From Syntrophomonas sp. (GTDB lineage Bacteria; Bacillota; Syntrophomonadia; Syntrophomonadales; Syntrophomonadaceae), in NCBI GenBank assembly GCA_003558625.1, contig PWPP01000080.1:1-19213 (forward strand): a stretch of 19,213 nucleotides of DNA, read 5' to 3'. Numbering within the stretch: position 1 is the first letter of the stretch; the number at the start of each line of letters is the position of its first letter. The translations under genes were made by a program, and so were the position numbers. Positions 7,325-14,828 of the stretch are shown piece after piece. The notes below the pieces were generated by a model. The model worked only from the letters and a program-made list of their open reading frames with translations. It did no database searches and was not told the origin of the DNA.

Positions 7325-7921
7325 TCAGGAAAGTTCCTTTCTGCCTTCAATGGCCCGCCGCAGGGTGATTTCATCGGCAAATTCAATGTCTCCTCCCACG
7401 GGAAGCCCATGGGCCAGCCGGGTAATTTTCACCTTATGCCGGGATAATATCCGTGCAATATAACGGGACATGATTTCCCCGTCGATGTCCGGATTCAGAG
7501 CCAATATGAGCTCTTCCACCCCCCGTTTTTCCAGCAGATGCAAAAGGGGTTGAAAATCAATCCGGGCCAGTTCCTTATCCTCCATGCTCTTGAAACTGCG
7601 GTTAATCACATAGTATCTGCCCTTAAAACCGGTTCTTTCCAGGGCAACAATGTTGCTGGCTTCCTCAGCCACACATAAAAGGGTATCGTCGCGATCCGGA
7701 TCCTCACAAATGTGACAGGGATCGATATCCGTCAGATTGCCACAGCCGGAACAGGGAAACACCTTTTCCCGGGCTTCGGTAATGGCCCGGGACAGCTTAC
7801 GGGTATCCTCCACAGGCATTTTTAAGATATAAAGCGCCAGCCTTTGGGCCGTTTTGGGCCCAATAGTGGGCAATTTTAACAATTGATCAATCAGGTTTTC
7901 CAGTGGACGGGCCAGTCTCAT
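7325..7921 (-). CDS. recR: Recombination mediator RecR
   Basis: RecR works with RecO and RecF to load RecA on SSB-coated gaps. The 198-residue protein has the full architecture: an N-terminal helix-hairpin-helix (LKLPTIGPKTAQRLA, residues 16-30), a four-cysteine zinc finger (CSGCG and CHIC near residues 57-71), a TOPRIM domain with ILALNPDIDGE, and a C-terminal LAHGLPVGGDIE segment typical of RecR. It follows ybaB by 15 bases and dnaX, the classical dnaX-ybaB-recR arrangement. The start at 7921 has GGGGGT upstream at about 10 bases. Confidence 0.97.
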   Translation of the reverse strand: MRLARPLENLIDQLLKLPTIGPKTAQRLALYILKMPVEDTRKLSRAITEAREKVFPCSGCGNLTDIDPCHICEDPDRDDTLLCVAEEASNIVALERTGFKGRYYVINRSFKSMEDKELARIDFQPLLHLLEKRGVEELILALNPDIDGEIMSRYIARILSRHKVKITRLAHGLPVGGDIEFADEITLRRAIEGRKELS

Positions 7922-7936
7922 ATTGGTTCATACCCC

Positions 7937-8257
7937 CTATAACCCGGGGATGTTAAGCCCTCCAGTTATTTTGGCCATTTCCGAAGAGACCATCTCCTGG
8001 GATTTTTTTATTCCCTCATTTACCACCGCTACCACCAGGTCTTCCAACATTTCAATATCTTCCGGATCTACCACTTCCGGTTGGATCTTTATTTCTAACA
8101 GCTGCTGTTTGCCATTAACCTTCACCTCAATTACACCACCGCCAGCTGATGCTTCTACTACTCTTTCTTCGAGCTCCTGCTGTAATTGGGCAATTTTCTC
8201 CTGCATCTGCTTGGCTTGTTTCATCATCTTATTCATCCCGCCGCCTGGAAATTTCAT
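7937..8257 (-). CDS. YbaB/EbfC family nucleoid-associated protein
   Basis: The 106-residue protein has the family pattern: a Gly/Met-rich N-terminus (MKFPGGGMNKMMKQAKQMQ), a helical stretch of about 25 residues rich in Gln/Glu that dimerises, then the EASAGGGVIEV strand and DPEDIEMLEDLV helix. Family members bind DNA as tweezer-like dimers, and the gene is almost always next to recR. The ATG at 8257 has GGAGG at good spacing. A 135-base gap separates it from dnaX upstream; recR follows after 15 bases. Confidence 0.93.
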   Translation of the reverse strand: MKFPGGGMNKMMKQAKQMQEKIAQLQQELEERVVEASAGGGVIEVKVNGKQQLLEIKIQPEVVDPEDIEMLEDLVVAVVNEGIKKSQEMVSSEMAKITGGLNIPGL

Positions 8258-8392
8258 GTTTTTTCCTCCTTTGCTTTATCTTAAAACCCTCTTTTCCTGC
8301 ATCCACCCCCGGGCTCCGCACGTTCAAACGTCCTTTATGACCCGGCTTCCCTGGGGCATTTTGCCTTTTAAAAAGCGTCGGTTCCCGGTATT

Positions 8393-9910
8393 TTAATCCC
8401 TTACTTCTACCATATCGGCTCCGAAAAGCTCAATGGCTTTTTGCACTATGATATCATTATACTGGTCCTGGTCTAAAAAGATAAAATTAATTTCGACTTT
8501 TTTACCCAGGATCTCTTCGATGACCTGGATCACGAGTTCTTTGTTGGCTTTCTCTTCCATCTTTTCCTTGTGAAAGCGGTAGCCTTTTTTATAACCTATG
8601 TACAAATCCCGGTCTTTTAAACCAATGAATTGTCCCTGTGATAACAGGGCATGGGTTGGAATTTTTATTTCCTTGACCCGGGCCAGGACTTTTCCCCACC
8701 ACTGGTTTTGCTCCGGGGTCGGCTGCGCGTCTTTGCCCGTCCGGGTAGGAGCCGGTTTTTTTCTGTCCGGGGGCGTCTCAGCCTGAGACTTGCTGATACC
8801 TTCCTCCCGGGGCTGCCGGGGACTCCAAACGCGGGCCACCTCCATAAAGGCCATTTCCAGCAAAAAGCGCTGGCTCTCGGCAAATCTGATTTTTTCCCCC
8901 ACATCCATAAGGATCTTCAAAGCCTGCAAAATCTGGTCCTGACTGAGGCGTTTCGCCTGTTCCTGCAAGCGGTTCCGGTCATTGCCGGTGGTGCCGGATA
9001 TCACCTGGTCCGGCCCCACCAGTTTGAGCATTAACAGATCACGCAGGTAATAGGCGCTTTCCCGGGCCAGTATTCCTATTTCCTTCCCCTGGGTCAGCAC
9101 CTGGTCCATCATGGTAATAATGGCCCCGATTTCCCGGTTTAACAATTTATCCACCAGATCGGCCACAAAGAGGCTGTCAATGATGCCCAAAACGTCCATG
9201 ACATCCTGGCGCCTGATAGGACTGCCCTTGTAGGAATGAATCTGATCCAGGATGCTTAAGGCATCTCTCATGCCCCCGTCTGCTCGGTGGGCAATTAAGG
9301 CGTTGGCCTCTTCTTCCAGCTCGATATCGCTTTGGACCGCTATCTCCTGCAAGCGCTTGCTTATTTCCTGCCGGCTCAGTTTCCTGAAGGAATAGATCTG
9401 GCAGCGGGACATGATGGTGGCAGGAATCTTATGGGATTCGGTCGTAGCCAAAATAAAAATTACCCCCCGGGGCGGATCCTCCAACGTCTTGAGCAGGGCA
9501 TTAAAGGCTTCCGTGGTAAGCATATGCACTTCATCGATAATATAAACCTTGGTTTTCCCCTGAGCCGGAGCAATCCTGATTTTCTCCCGCAAATCCCTGA
9601 TTTCATCAATACCCCGGTTGGAAGCGGCATCGATTTCCACTACATCCATAAAACTACCGTTATTGATGTCGGCACAGGAAATACAGGCATTACAGGGTTC
9701 CCCCTCCCGCAGGTCGGAACAGTTTACCCCTTTGGCCAGGATCTTGGCCATACTGGTTTTCCCTGTTCCCCGGGGACCGGCAAAAAGATAGGCGTGGGTG
9801 GTTTTCCCCTGTCGCACCGCATTTTTTAGAGCGGTGACGGTCTGCTCCTGGCCCACCACTTCGTTAAACGTACCGGGTCGCCAGGTTCTGTACAAAGCCA
9901 AGTATGCCAT
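8393..9910 (-). CDS. dnaX: DNA polymerase III subunits gamma/tau
   Basis: DnaX is the ATPase of the clamp loader that places the beta clamp on primed DNA. The 505-residue protein shows, in order, YRTWRPGTF (residues 7-15), Walker A GPRGTGKTS (45-53), the zinc module with Cys 64, 73, 76 and 79, Walker B YIIDEVHML, sensor/SRC segment TIMSRCQIYSF, and a domain III. After about residue 365 a Pro/Lys/Thr-rich linker leads to a short C-terminal tau-like region. A seven-A run lies in this linker (minus strand, around 8757-8763), but both shifted frames stay open for tens of codons, so a classical gamma frameshift is not supported. The start at 9910 has GAGGGG at 6 bases. Confidence 0.96.
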   Translation of the reverse strand: MAYLALYRTWRPGTFNEVVGQEQTVTALKNAVRQGKTTHAYLFAGPRGTGKTSMAKILAKGVNCSDLREGEPCNACISCADINNGSFMDVVEIDAASNRGIDEIRDLREKIRIAPAQGKTKVYIIDEVHMLTTEAFNALLKTLEDPPRGVIFILATTESHKIPATIMSRCQIYSFRKLSRQEISKRLQEIAVQSDIELEEEANALIAHRADGGMRDALSILDQIHSYKGSPIRRQDVMDVLGIIDSLFVADLVDKLLNREIGAIITMMDQVLTQGKEIGILARESAYYLRDLLMLKLVGPDQVISGTTGNDRNRLQEQAKRLSQDQILQALKILMDVGEKIRFAESQRFLLEMAFMEVARVWSPRQPREEGISKSQAETPPDRKKPAPTRTGKDAQPTPEQNQWWGKVLARVKEIKIPTHALLSQGQFIGLKDRDLYIGYKKGYRFHKEKMEEKANKELVIQVIEEILGKKVEINFIFLDQDQYNDIIVQKAIELFGADMVEVRD

Positions 9911-9929
9911 AATAAACCCCTCTTTCCGG

Positions 9930-9963
9930 GAAAATAAAAAGTGCAGTATTTACTCCTGCACTT
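9930..9963 (-). terminator. Hairpin terminator between SRP RNA and dnaX
   Basis: On the minus strand AAGTGCAG (9963-9956) pairs with CTGCACTT (9946-9939), 8 bp and a 9-base loop, followed by TTTATTTT. It lies just after a TATAAT element (9970-9965), so a transcript starting from that promoter would begin inside the 5' arm and escape it. It should stop only read-through from upstream. Confidence 0.65.
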
Positions 9964-9964
9964 C

Positions 9965-9994
9965 ATTATACAATATCCTTTTCATGGCCTAAAG
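9965..9994 (-). promoter_or_regulatory. Probable dnaX promoter
   Basis: A perfect -10 TATAAT is at 9970-9965 on the minus strand. The -35 region is poor (TTTAGG-like, about 17-18 bases upstream). The predicted start falls near 9958, about 48 bases before the dnaX ATG. Confidence 0.5.
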
Positions 9995-10061
9995 TGATCC
10001 CGGCATATTATTGGGAAGGCCCCGGGAATATACCACCGGGTTTCTAATCATAAATAAAATA

Positions 10062-10334
10062 ATGCCGTGCACCTGGCATCGAGCCCCCTCCCCAGGCGTT
10101 ACTCTGACAGTTAGCTCCGTTCAGGCACTCCCCCGTCACACAGGATGGACCTCTTAGTGCTGCTTCCTTCCGGACCTGACACGGTTCAAGGTGTCCCATT
10201 GCGGAGGACCCATACATCAACACCACTTATCTGAGGCAGACCCTAAAAAGCAGGACCCTTTGCGCAGGAATTCAACCCTGCTGTAGCGGGTTGCAGGTTA
10301 CAGGGCACCGCTAATTCCCCATCTAGCACGGCAA
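10062..10334 (-). ncRNA. ffs: Signal recognition particle RNA, long (scRNA, Alu-domain) type
   Basis: The minus strand carries the invariant SRP core GTCAGGTCCGGAAGGAAGCA within the S-domain. It also carries the Alu-domain segments GGTGCCCTGTAACCTGCA and CCGCTACAGCAGGGT and, near the 3' end, CCTGAACGGAGCTAACTGTC and GTAACGCC, as in the Bacillus subtilis small cytoplasmic RNA. The termini TTGCCGTGC and GCACGGCA pair as the closing helix. The length of about 273 nt fits the Bacillota type. The 3' end is followed by ATTATTTTATTT, so the closing helix may serve in termination. It lies directly upstream of dnaX, a common Bacillota arrangement. Ends are accurate to a few bases. Confidence 0.96.
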
Positions 10335-10429
10335 TGTTTATTTCAACCTTTAACGGTTACGGCCTTCCTTCTTACGAAAAGCCGATAAGCCGCCACACGT
10401 TTCTACTTTATCCATTCTGCCATTAAAAA

Positions 10430-10471
10430 CACGTTTTGGCAAGAGGAGCCTGCTCCTGCCGGCAGCTTGCC
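10430..10471 (-). terminator. Candidate terminator after the DUF35 gene
   Basis: On the minus strand GGCAAG (10471-10466) pairs with CTTGCC (10443-10438), enclosing two smaller self-complementary segments (CTGCCGGCAG; AGGAG/CTCCT). It is followed by AAAACGTGTTTTT. It lies about 90 bases beyond the last gene of the aarF-thiolase-DUF35 operon. The rest of the gap to the SRP RNA shows no gene and no clear SRP RNA promoter. Confidence 0.4.
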
Positions 10472-10562
10472 CGGCGAAAAGACCACCCCCGCAATTCCCC
10501 GGGAACAGCATATTTTATCCCTTGCGTTCATGGTGTCAGGGAACACTGGGGAGTAAAAGGGT

Positions 10563-10946
10563 TCAAAGTCCTTCCCCAGGCCTGAAAACAGGCAGTTTCT
10601 GTCCCGCGATCTCCCGGAAAACCATCTCTACCGGCATGTTTATCGTAATCTTTTCCGAAGGGCAATCTACCAGGTGAGACAGCATTTTCACCCCCACATC
10701 CAGCTCAATCAAGGCCAGCACGTACGGAGTTATGGAATCAAACTCCGGCAGAGCGCTCACCCGGACCTGGGTATAAGAATAGACTTTTCCCCGACCCGGC
10801 ACTACTTTCCACTCCAGGGGGGATTTAAAACAGTTGGGGCAAAGTTTGCGGGGGTAGAAAACAAATTTTTGGCACAGCGGACAGTAGGGCAGGCAAAATT
10901 CTTCCCCTTCCACGCAGTCCCAGTAAGGATTTCCCGTTCCTTGCAT
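10563..10946 (-). CDS. DUF35 zinc-ribbon/OB-fold protein, partner of the thiolase-like protein
   Basis: This 127-residue protein has the two-part DUF35 layout: an N-terminal rubredoxin-like zinc ribbon with CPLC and CPNC (Cys 22, 25, 36, 39), then an OB-fold beginning GRGKVYSYTQVRV. Family members associate with thiolase-fold enzymes; ChsH2 with the Ltp2 aldolase and the HMG-CoA synthase/thiolase bridge of archaea are described cases, where the OB domain binds CoA or acyl-CoA. Its ATG overlaps the thiolase-like stop by one base (TAATG), so the two are probably co-translated and form a complex. No independent function is assigned. Confidence 0.85.
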   Translation of the reverse strand: MQGTGNPYWDCVEGEEFCLPYCPLCQKFVFYPRKLCPNCFKSPLEWKVVPGRGKVYSYTQVRVSALPEFDSITPYVLALIELDVGVKMLSHLVDCPSEKITINMPVEMVFREIAGQKLPVFRPGEGL

Positions 10947-12127
10947 TATCGATCCCTCCCCAAGAGCAGGCAGCTTTCGGTGCTAAACACGCCACCATTC
11001 CCGCTGACAAAAGCAAAACGGTTCTTTTTGATCTGCCGGTCCCCGGCTTCCCCCCGCAGCTGTCTCACGGCTTCCGTTACCTGGGACATACCCCCGGCAT
11101 AGGAAGGCTGGCCACAGGATAGCTGTCCCCCATGGGTATTGCAGGGCAATTGCCCCCGGTAGGTGAGATCGGTATTTTCCACGAAATCCCCGCCCTCTCC
11201 CTTGGCACAAAACCCTGCATCCTCAAGAGCCATCAGTACCGCTATGGTATAGCAGTCGTACACCGATACCAGGTCTACATCGGCCGGGGTCAGACCGGCC
11301 ATGGCAAAGGCTTTCCCGGCCGCTTTTTTAATAGGGGTTGCGGTCAGGACCGGGGCATAAACAATGGAATTGTGCGTATAGGCTTCCCCCGCTCCCCGGA
11401 TCCAGACCGGCGGCCTGGTCCCATTTAGGGCCCGGGCGGCCGAGGGTACAATAACAGCCGCCGCCCCGTGGCAGGGACGCACAATTTCCAGAAGGTGTAT
11501 GGGATCCACGATAACAGGTGAATGTAAGACTTCCTCTATGGTAAGAGGCTTTTGATTAAATAAAGCCAGGGGATTGGCCAGGGCATTGTATCTCTGGTCC
11601 ACGGCTATTTTGGCCAACTGGGCCGGTTTGGTGCCGAATTCAGCCATGTGGCGCCGAGCCGCCAGGGCATAGCCGGAATTGAAACCCATGGGTCCATAGG
11701 GCAACTCATAATCGATTTCAGCCCGGGACATCACCGCGGTTTTTCCTTCCCGGGTATTGAAAACCTGGCTGTCCCAAATACCCCCACTCAAACAGAGACA
11801 ATAGTTACACAAACCGGCCTCCACCATGACGGCTGCCCGCATGACAGCTCCCACGGCACTGGCTCCACCCAGTTCCACCATATTCATATAGGAAAGATCC
11901 AGCTGCAGGTATTCCGCCACCTGGGCCGGCCACATAAAATAAGTATCCTCGCTGGGCGGGGTTACCAACAGGCCGTCGATATCCCCTTTGTTTATACCGG
12001 CATCGTCCAGGGCCAGGGCCGTAACCTCTGCCAGCAAATCCAGTGTCCTCCGGTCATCGGCCCGGATAAAAGGCTGCAGCTCCGCCATGCCGGTAATCGC
12101 TGTTTTATTGGTTATGCTCATGATCAT
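10946..12127 (-). CDS. Thiolase-fold protein (SCP-x/lipid-transfer-like), without canonical catalytic Cys
   Basis: The 393-residue protein has the thiolase fold and length of SCP-x-type thiolase-like enzymes. The region where thiolases carry the acyl-accepting Cys reads ELGGASAVGA, with no Cys. The His loop is CNTHGGQLSCGQP, and the C-terminal Cys loop is SGNGGVFSTES, again without the usual Cys. This is the pattern of the Ltp/aldolase-like branch rather than of true acetyl-CoA acetyltransferases. It is coupled to the DUF35 gene downstream (1-base overlap) and overlaps the AarF-family gene upstream by 4 bases. A CoA-thioester lyase, retro-aldolase or acyl-transfer role is likely, the substrate unknown. 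The start ATG at 12127 has AAGGA about 9 bases upstream; an ATG two codons on is possible. Confidence 0.82.
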   Translation of the reverse strand: MIMSITNKTAITGMAELQPFIRADDRRTLDLLAEVTALALDDAGINKGDIDGLLVTPPSEDTYFMWPAQVAEYLQLDLSYMNMVELGGASAVGAVMRAAVMVEAGLCNYCLCLSGGIWDSQVFNTREGKTAVMSRAEIDYELPYGPMGFNSGYALAARRHMAEFGTKPAQLAKIAVDQRYNALANPLALFNQKPLTIEEVLHSPVIVDPIHLLEIVRPCHGAAAVIVPSAARALNGTRPPVWIRGAGEAYTHNSIVYAPVLTATPIKKAAGKAFAMAGLTPADVDLVSVYDCYTIAVLMALEDAGFCAKGEGGDFVENTDLTYRGQLPCNTHGGQLSCGQPSYAGGMSQVTEAVRQLRGEAGDRQIKKNRFAFVSGNGGVFSTESCLLLGRDR

Positions 12128-13905
12128 TCCCTTTCATCCTTTATAAAGGTGGAACGGTTGTTAACAACTCCAACCCCCGGGCCTCCCTTAGGTTGGCCGC
12201 CCGCAACTCCGTCCCCCTGTTTCTCTCCTTCGTCCCCCCCGCTTTTAATCACCATGGGCCCGCGGGACATCCCCCTCCGGCGTCTAACCCCCCGGCTTCT
12301 GCGCCATAACCCCCATAAAATCAGGAGACTTGCCAGAAAACCAAGGCGGGCTTCCAGCGCAAAGTGGTGAACATAAAGATACGTTGATATCAAAATCGTA
12401 AAGGAAAAAACCATGGTCCAGGCTAGGTTCATAACCGCCCGGGTATTTTCTTTAACCGCGTCCTGCAGAGAAGTAGAGATTCTAATTTCCAAATCCCCGC
12501 CCTCTGCCTGGCGCAGGACCTTCTCCAGCAGTGGTGGCACTTCCACCAGGGCACTGCCCCAGGCCGCCCCTTTGTCCCGCACCGTAGCCCGGATATCTTC
12601 CCGGGGTGGAATCATTTCAAATAAAAAAGGCTGCGCTGCCTGCAAAAAATTAATCTGGGGATCTAAGGAAATGCAGATCCCGTAAAGGGTTCCCAGGGCC
12701 CGCCCCAAAAAGGTGAAATTGGCTGGGATTTGAAAGGGATGCTCGTATAAAATGTGTTCCAGGTCATGCAGCAGCATGCCGGGATCGATCTCCAGAATAT
12801 TTTGTTCCACCCCCAGGAGCTGCTCGATAAAAGCCCCGATAGCCCTGGCCACCATCTTGTTGTCGGCATCGATTCTTAAAAACTGTATCTGCTTTAAATA
12901 CACTGCCATCTGGAAGTGGTCTCTTTTGATCAGGGCCATCACCAGCTGAACCAGTTTATCCCGGATATGGGGTGGAATCGATCCCATCATGCCAAAATCC
13001 AGCATGATTATTTCACCCTTCGGCGTTATCAGCAGGTTTCCCGGATGGGGATCGGCATGGAAAAAGCCGTCGATTAAGATCTGGGAGATGTAAATCTCCA
13101 GCAACTTGCGGGCGGTGTGGGAGCGGTCAATCCCGGCCCGGGTCAATCCTTCCAGGTCTGTAATTTTGATGCCCTGCATGTATTCCATGGCCAATACCCT
13201 TTGGGTGGTTAACTCCCATTTGATATAAGGCACCAGCAGTTCCGGGTCATCCCGGCTGTTGCGGGCAATGGCTTCCGCATGCTGACCTTCCTGGATATAA
13301 TCCAGTTCCTGCCACAGCACTTCCGCGAATTCCCGGTATATGGCCTCCAGGTCCATCATTTTTTCCCAGTCCGTCACTACTTTGAGAAAATCAACGACCC
13401 GGCGGATAGCACGCAGGTCAATATCCACCAGGTTTTCGATCCCGGGACGCAGAATCTTAACCGCCAGTTCTTCCCCTCCCCGGGTCCGGGCCCGGTGTAC
13501 CTGCCCCAGGGAAGCTGCCGCCAGGGGCTCTTCCTCAAACTGATAAAAGACCTCCCCCAGGGGCTGCCCGAATTCCGATTCGATCATAGCCTTAATATCC
13601 GGAAAAGAAACCGCCGGCACCTCATCCTGGAGATTGGCCAGTTCCCGGATAGAAGCCTGGGGCAGCAAATCCACCCGGGTACTTAAAAACTGGCCCAGTT
13701 TAACCAGCATGCCCCCAAGATCCACCGCAGTATAACGGAAGTATTGCGCCTGGGTGACATACAGTTCTTCTTTTCTTTTTTCAATCCAGAAGGAAGAGCG
13801 CCATAGCTTTTGCAGCCGCAGGGAATAAAAAGCCCAAAAGATCCCTACGCATAGTTTAATAACCGTTAAAAAGCGGCTGATACCCGCCATGGAACGGAAC
13901 CGCAT
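12124..13905 (-). CDS. AarF/UbiB (ABC1) family atypical kinase-like protein
   Basis: The 593-residue protein carries the ABC1/UbiB signatures in order: KLGQ (residues 69-72) within MLVKLGQFLSTR, the Ala-rich nucleotide loop AAASLGQVHRA, ELAVKILRP with the ATP-binding Lys, catalytic HADPHPGN, and metal-binding LDFGMMG. Two hydrophobic segments near the C-terminus (AWTMVFSFTILISTYLYV and LGFLASLLILWGL) should anchor it in the membrane. They are followed by a basic, Gly-rich disordered tail of about 60 residues. Family members are tied to quinone or lipid metabolism but the reaction is unsettled. The ATG at 13905 is preferred because GGGAGG lies 8 bases upstream; an in-frame ATG at 13935 has a weaker site. 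It overlaps the thiolase-like gene by 4 bases. Confidence 0.9.
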   Translation of the reverse strand: MRFRSMAGISRFLTVIKLCVGIFWAFYSLRLQKLWRSSFWIEKRKEELYVTQAQYFRYTAVDLGGMLVKLGQFLSTRVDLLPQASIRELANLQDEVPAVSFPDIKAMIESEFGQPLGEVFYQFEEEPLAAASLGQVHRARTRGGEELAVKILRPGIENLVDIDLRAIRRVVDFLKVVTDWEKMMDLEAIYREFAEVLWQELDYIQEGQHAEAIARNSRDDPELLVPYIKWELTTQRVLAMEYMQGIKITDLEGLTRAGIDRSHTARKLLEIYISQILIDGFFHADPHPGNLLITPKGEIIMLDFGMMGSIPPHIRDKLVQLVMALIKRDHFQMAVYLKQIQFLRIDADNKMVARAIGAFIEQLLGVEQNILEIDPGMLLHDLEHILYEHPFQIPANFTFLGRALGTLYGICISLDPQINFLQAAQPFLFEMIPPREDIRATVRDKGAAWGSALVEVPPLLEKVLRQAEGGDLEIRISTSLQDAVKENTRAVMNLAWTMVFSFTILISTYLYVHHFALEARLGFLASLLILWGLWRRSRGVRRRRGMSRGPMVIKSGGDEGEKQGDGVAGGQPKGGPGVGVVNNRSTFIKDERE

Positions 13906-14087
13906 GCACCATTCCTCCCTTTTTAGCTGCGTCATTCTCTCCCCTGCCCCCGGGGGATAGCAAGCCTTTTTACCGGCCCTAAAGCCTGTTTACAGAGTAA
14001 TAACCGGCTTTTATCCTTCGGGACCCTAGCCCCTTGCTCCGGGATACCCCCCGGCAAGTCTTTCGTGACGCCTGTTTTTCTGATCCT

Positions 14088-14447
14088 TCATACATAAACC
14101 CCGCTGTCTTTAGGATCAAAAGCAAACCGGGTGTTACACTTAGGACAGGTTACAATTACCTGGCCTTTTTTTATGGGAACACGCATTTTCTGCCCGCACT
14201 GGGTACATTCCAACAACCGGTGATCAACCAATTCCATAATGCGGGCTTTATCCAGCCCTATCACCAAATCATCACCTACCAGAAAAGAGGGCAAACCCCT
14301 GACATCCCGACTGATCATCTCTTCCAGGGCCTTTGGATCTTCATCGATATTTTTTTCCACAAAATGAATCCGGTTCTGGGAAAGAAACTCTTTCGCACGT
14401 CCACAATAGGGTCATCTGTTATTGGTAAACATGATCACCTGCTTCAT
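14088..14447 (-). CDS. Glutaredoxin-like selenoprotein with C-terminal zinc ribbon (UGA read as Sec)
   Basis: Reading from the ATG at 14447, which has AAGGAGG 9 bases upstream, the frame runs MKQVIMFTNNR, then TGA (14414-14412), then PYCGRAKEFL and on to a stop at 14088. This makes 119 residues if the TGA is translated. The redox motif of glutaredoxins is CPYC; here UGA stands at the first Cys and C15 is kept. The rest of the fold is intact: RGLPSFLVGD with the cis-Pro (P53) and VIGLDKARI. A C-terminal extension has CTQC and CPKC (Cys 81, 84, 101, 104), a zinc ribbon. UGA is a normal stop elsewhere here (korC, thiE, aarF-like). A hairpin begins 18 bases after the UGA. Selenocysteine is therefore the best reading; a plain nonsense mutation is the alternative. 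The aarF-like gene follows after about 180 bases. Confidence 0.85.
14377..14403 (-). promoter_or_regulatory. Candidate bacterial SECIS hairpin
   Basis: Downstream of the UGA, GAAAG (14394-14390) and CTTTC (14384-14380) form a 5-bp stem with loop AGTTT, where a G-U step sits near the top. TGG (14403-14401) and CCA (14379-14377) can extend it across a one-sided bulge. The distance from the UGA to the loop (about 22 bases) is in the range known for bacterial SECIS elements, which lie inside the coding region. Weak stem, so moderate confidence. Confidence 0.5.
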
Positions 14448-14769
14448 TCAAACTCCCCTCCTTTTTATTTGCCAATCACAACATCCCGACCATCTCTCGC
14501 CGCCCCCCTCTTTTTTCTATATATTTAAACCAAACTACCGGTTTTACGCTCCTGTTTCTGTAATCAACCCGGAGAATAGCCCTCCCGGTTCCGGGTCAAC
14601 AACTATCCTGGGAATATTTTAACATAACATACGGGAGAAGACATTCCCGCTTGTTTCAGGGGTGCCTGCCTTGCCGGCTCTCCGTCCCCCTCCCGGGTTT
14701 TATGCCGCCCCCCTGGGAAACGCTAAGAGACCTCCGGATTGAAAAATTATTTATAAATTTTTTATTTTT

Positions 14770-14799
14770 TTGTTGCTTTTTGTCGAATAATAGTATAAA
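14770..14799 (+). promoter_or_regulatory. Isolated plus-strand promoter with Spo0A box
   Basis: -35 TTGTTG (14770-14775), 18-base spacer, -10 TATAAA (14794-14799), preceded by an A/T-rich stretch like an UP element. Between the two elements lies TTTTTGTCGAATAA (14777-14790), which contains the 0A-box core TGTCGAA (14781-14787). A Spo0A~P dimer there would be expected to compete with RNA polymerase. No gene follows on this strand before a terminator at 14829. Confidence 0.5.
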
Positions 14800-14828
14800 T
14801 TAAAGTTAACTAACCCCTCATACATTAT

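Noticed and set aside
8757..8763. Seven-A run in the dnaX linker as a programmed frameshift site for gamma
   Set aside because: Both shifted frames stay open for tens of codons after the run, with no nearby stop or downstream stimulatory hairpin that I could find. Slippage is possible but not supported.
10044..10226. Minus-strand 60-codon frame within the SRP RNA
   Set aside because: It lies inside the highly conserved SRP RNA gene and has no protein features.
11648..12370. Plus-strand frame of 240 codons
   Set aside because: It is a shadow antisense to the thiolase-like and AarF-like genes, with no family resemblance and improbable composition (rich in His, Gly, Pro).
14088..14360. Glutaredoxin-like gene starting at GTG 14360
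   Set aside because: This start lacks an SD and removes the first strand and redox motif of the fold, while the upstream frame from 14447 has both.
14412..14414. TGA read as tryptophan (code reassignment)
   Set aside because: korC, thiE and the AarF-like gene all end at TGA in proper overlap with the next gene, so UGA is a stop here. The site aligns with Cys, not Trp.
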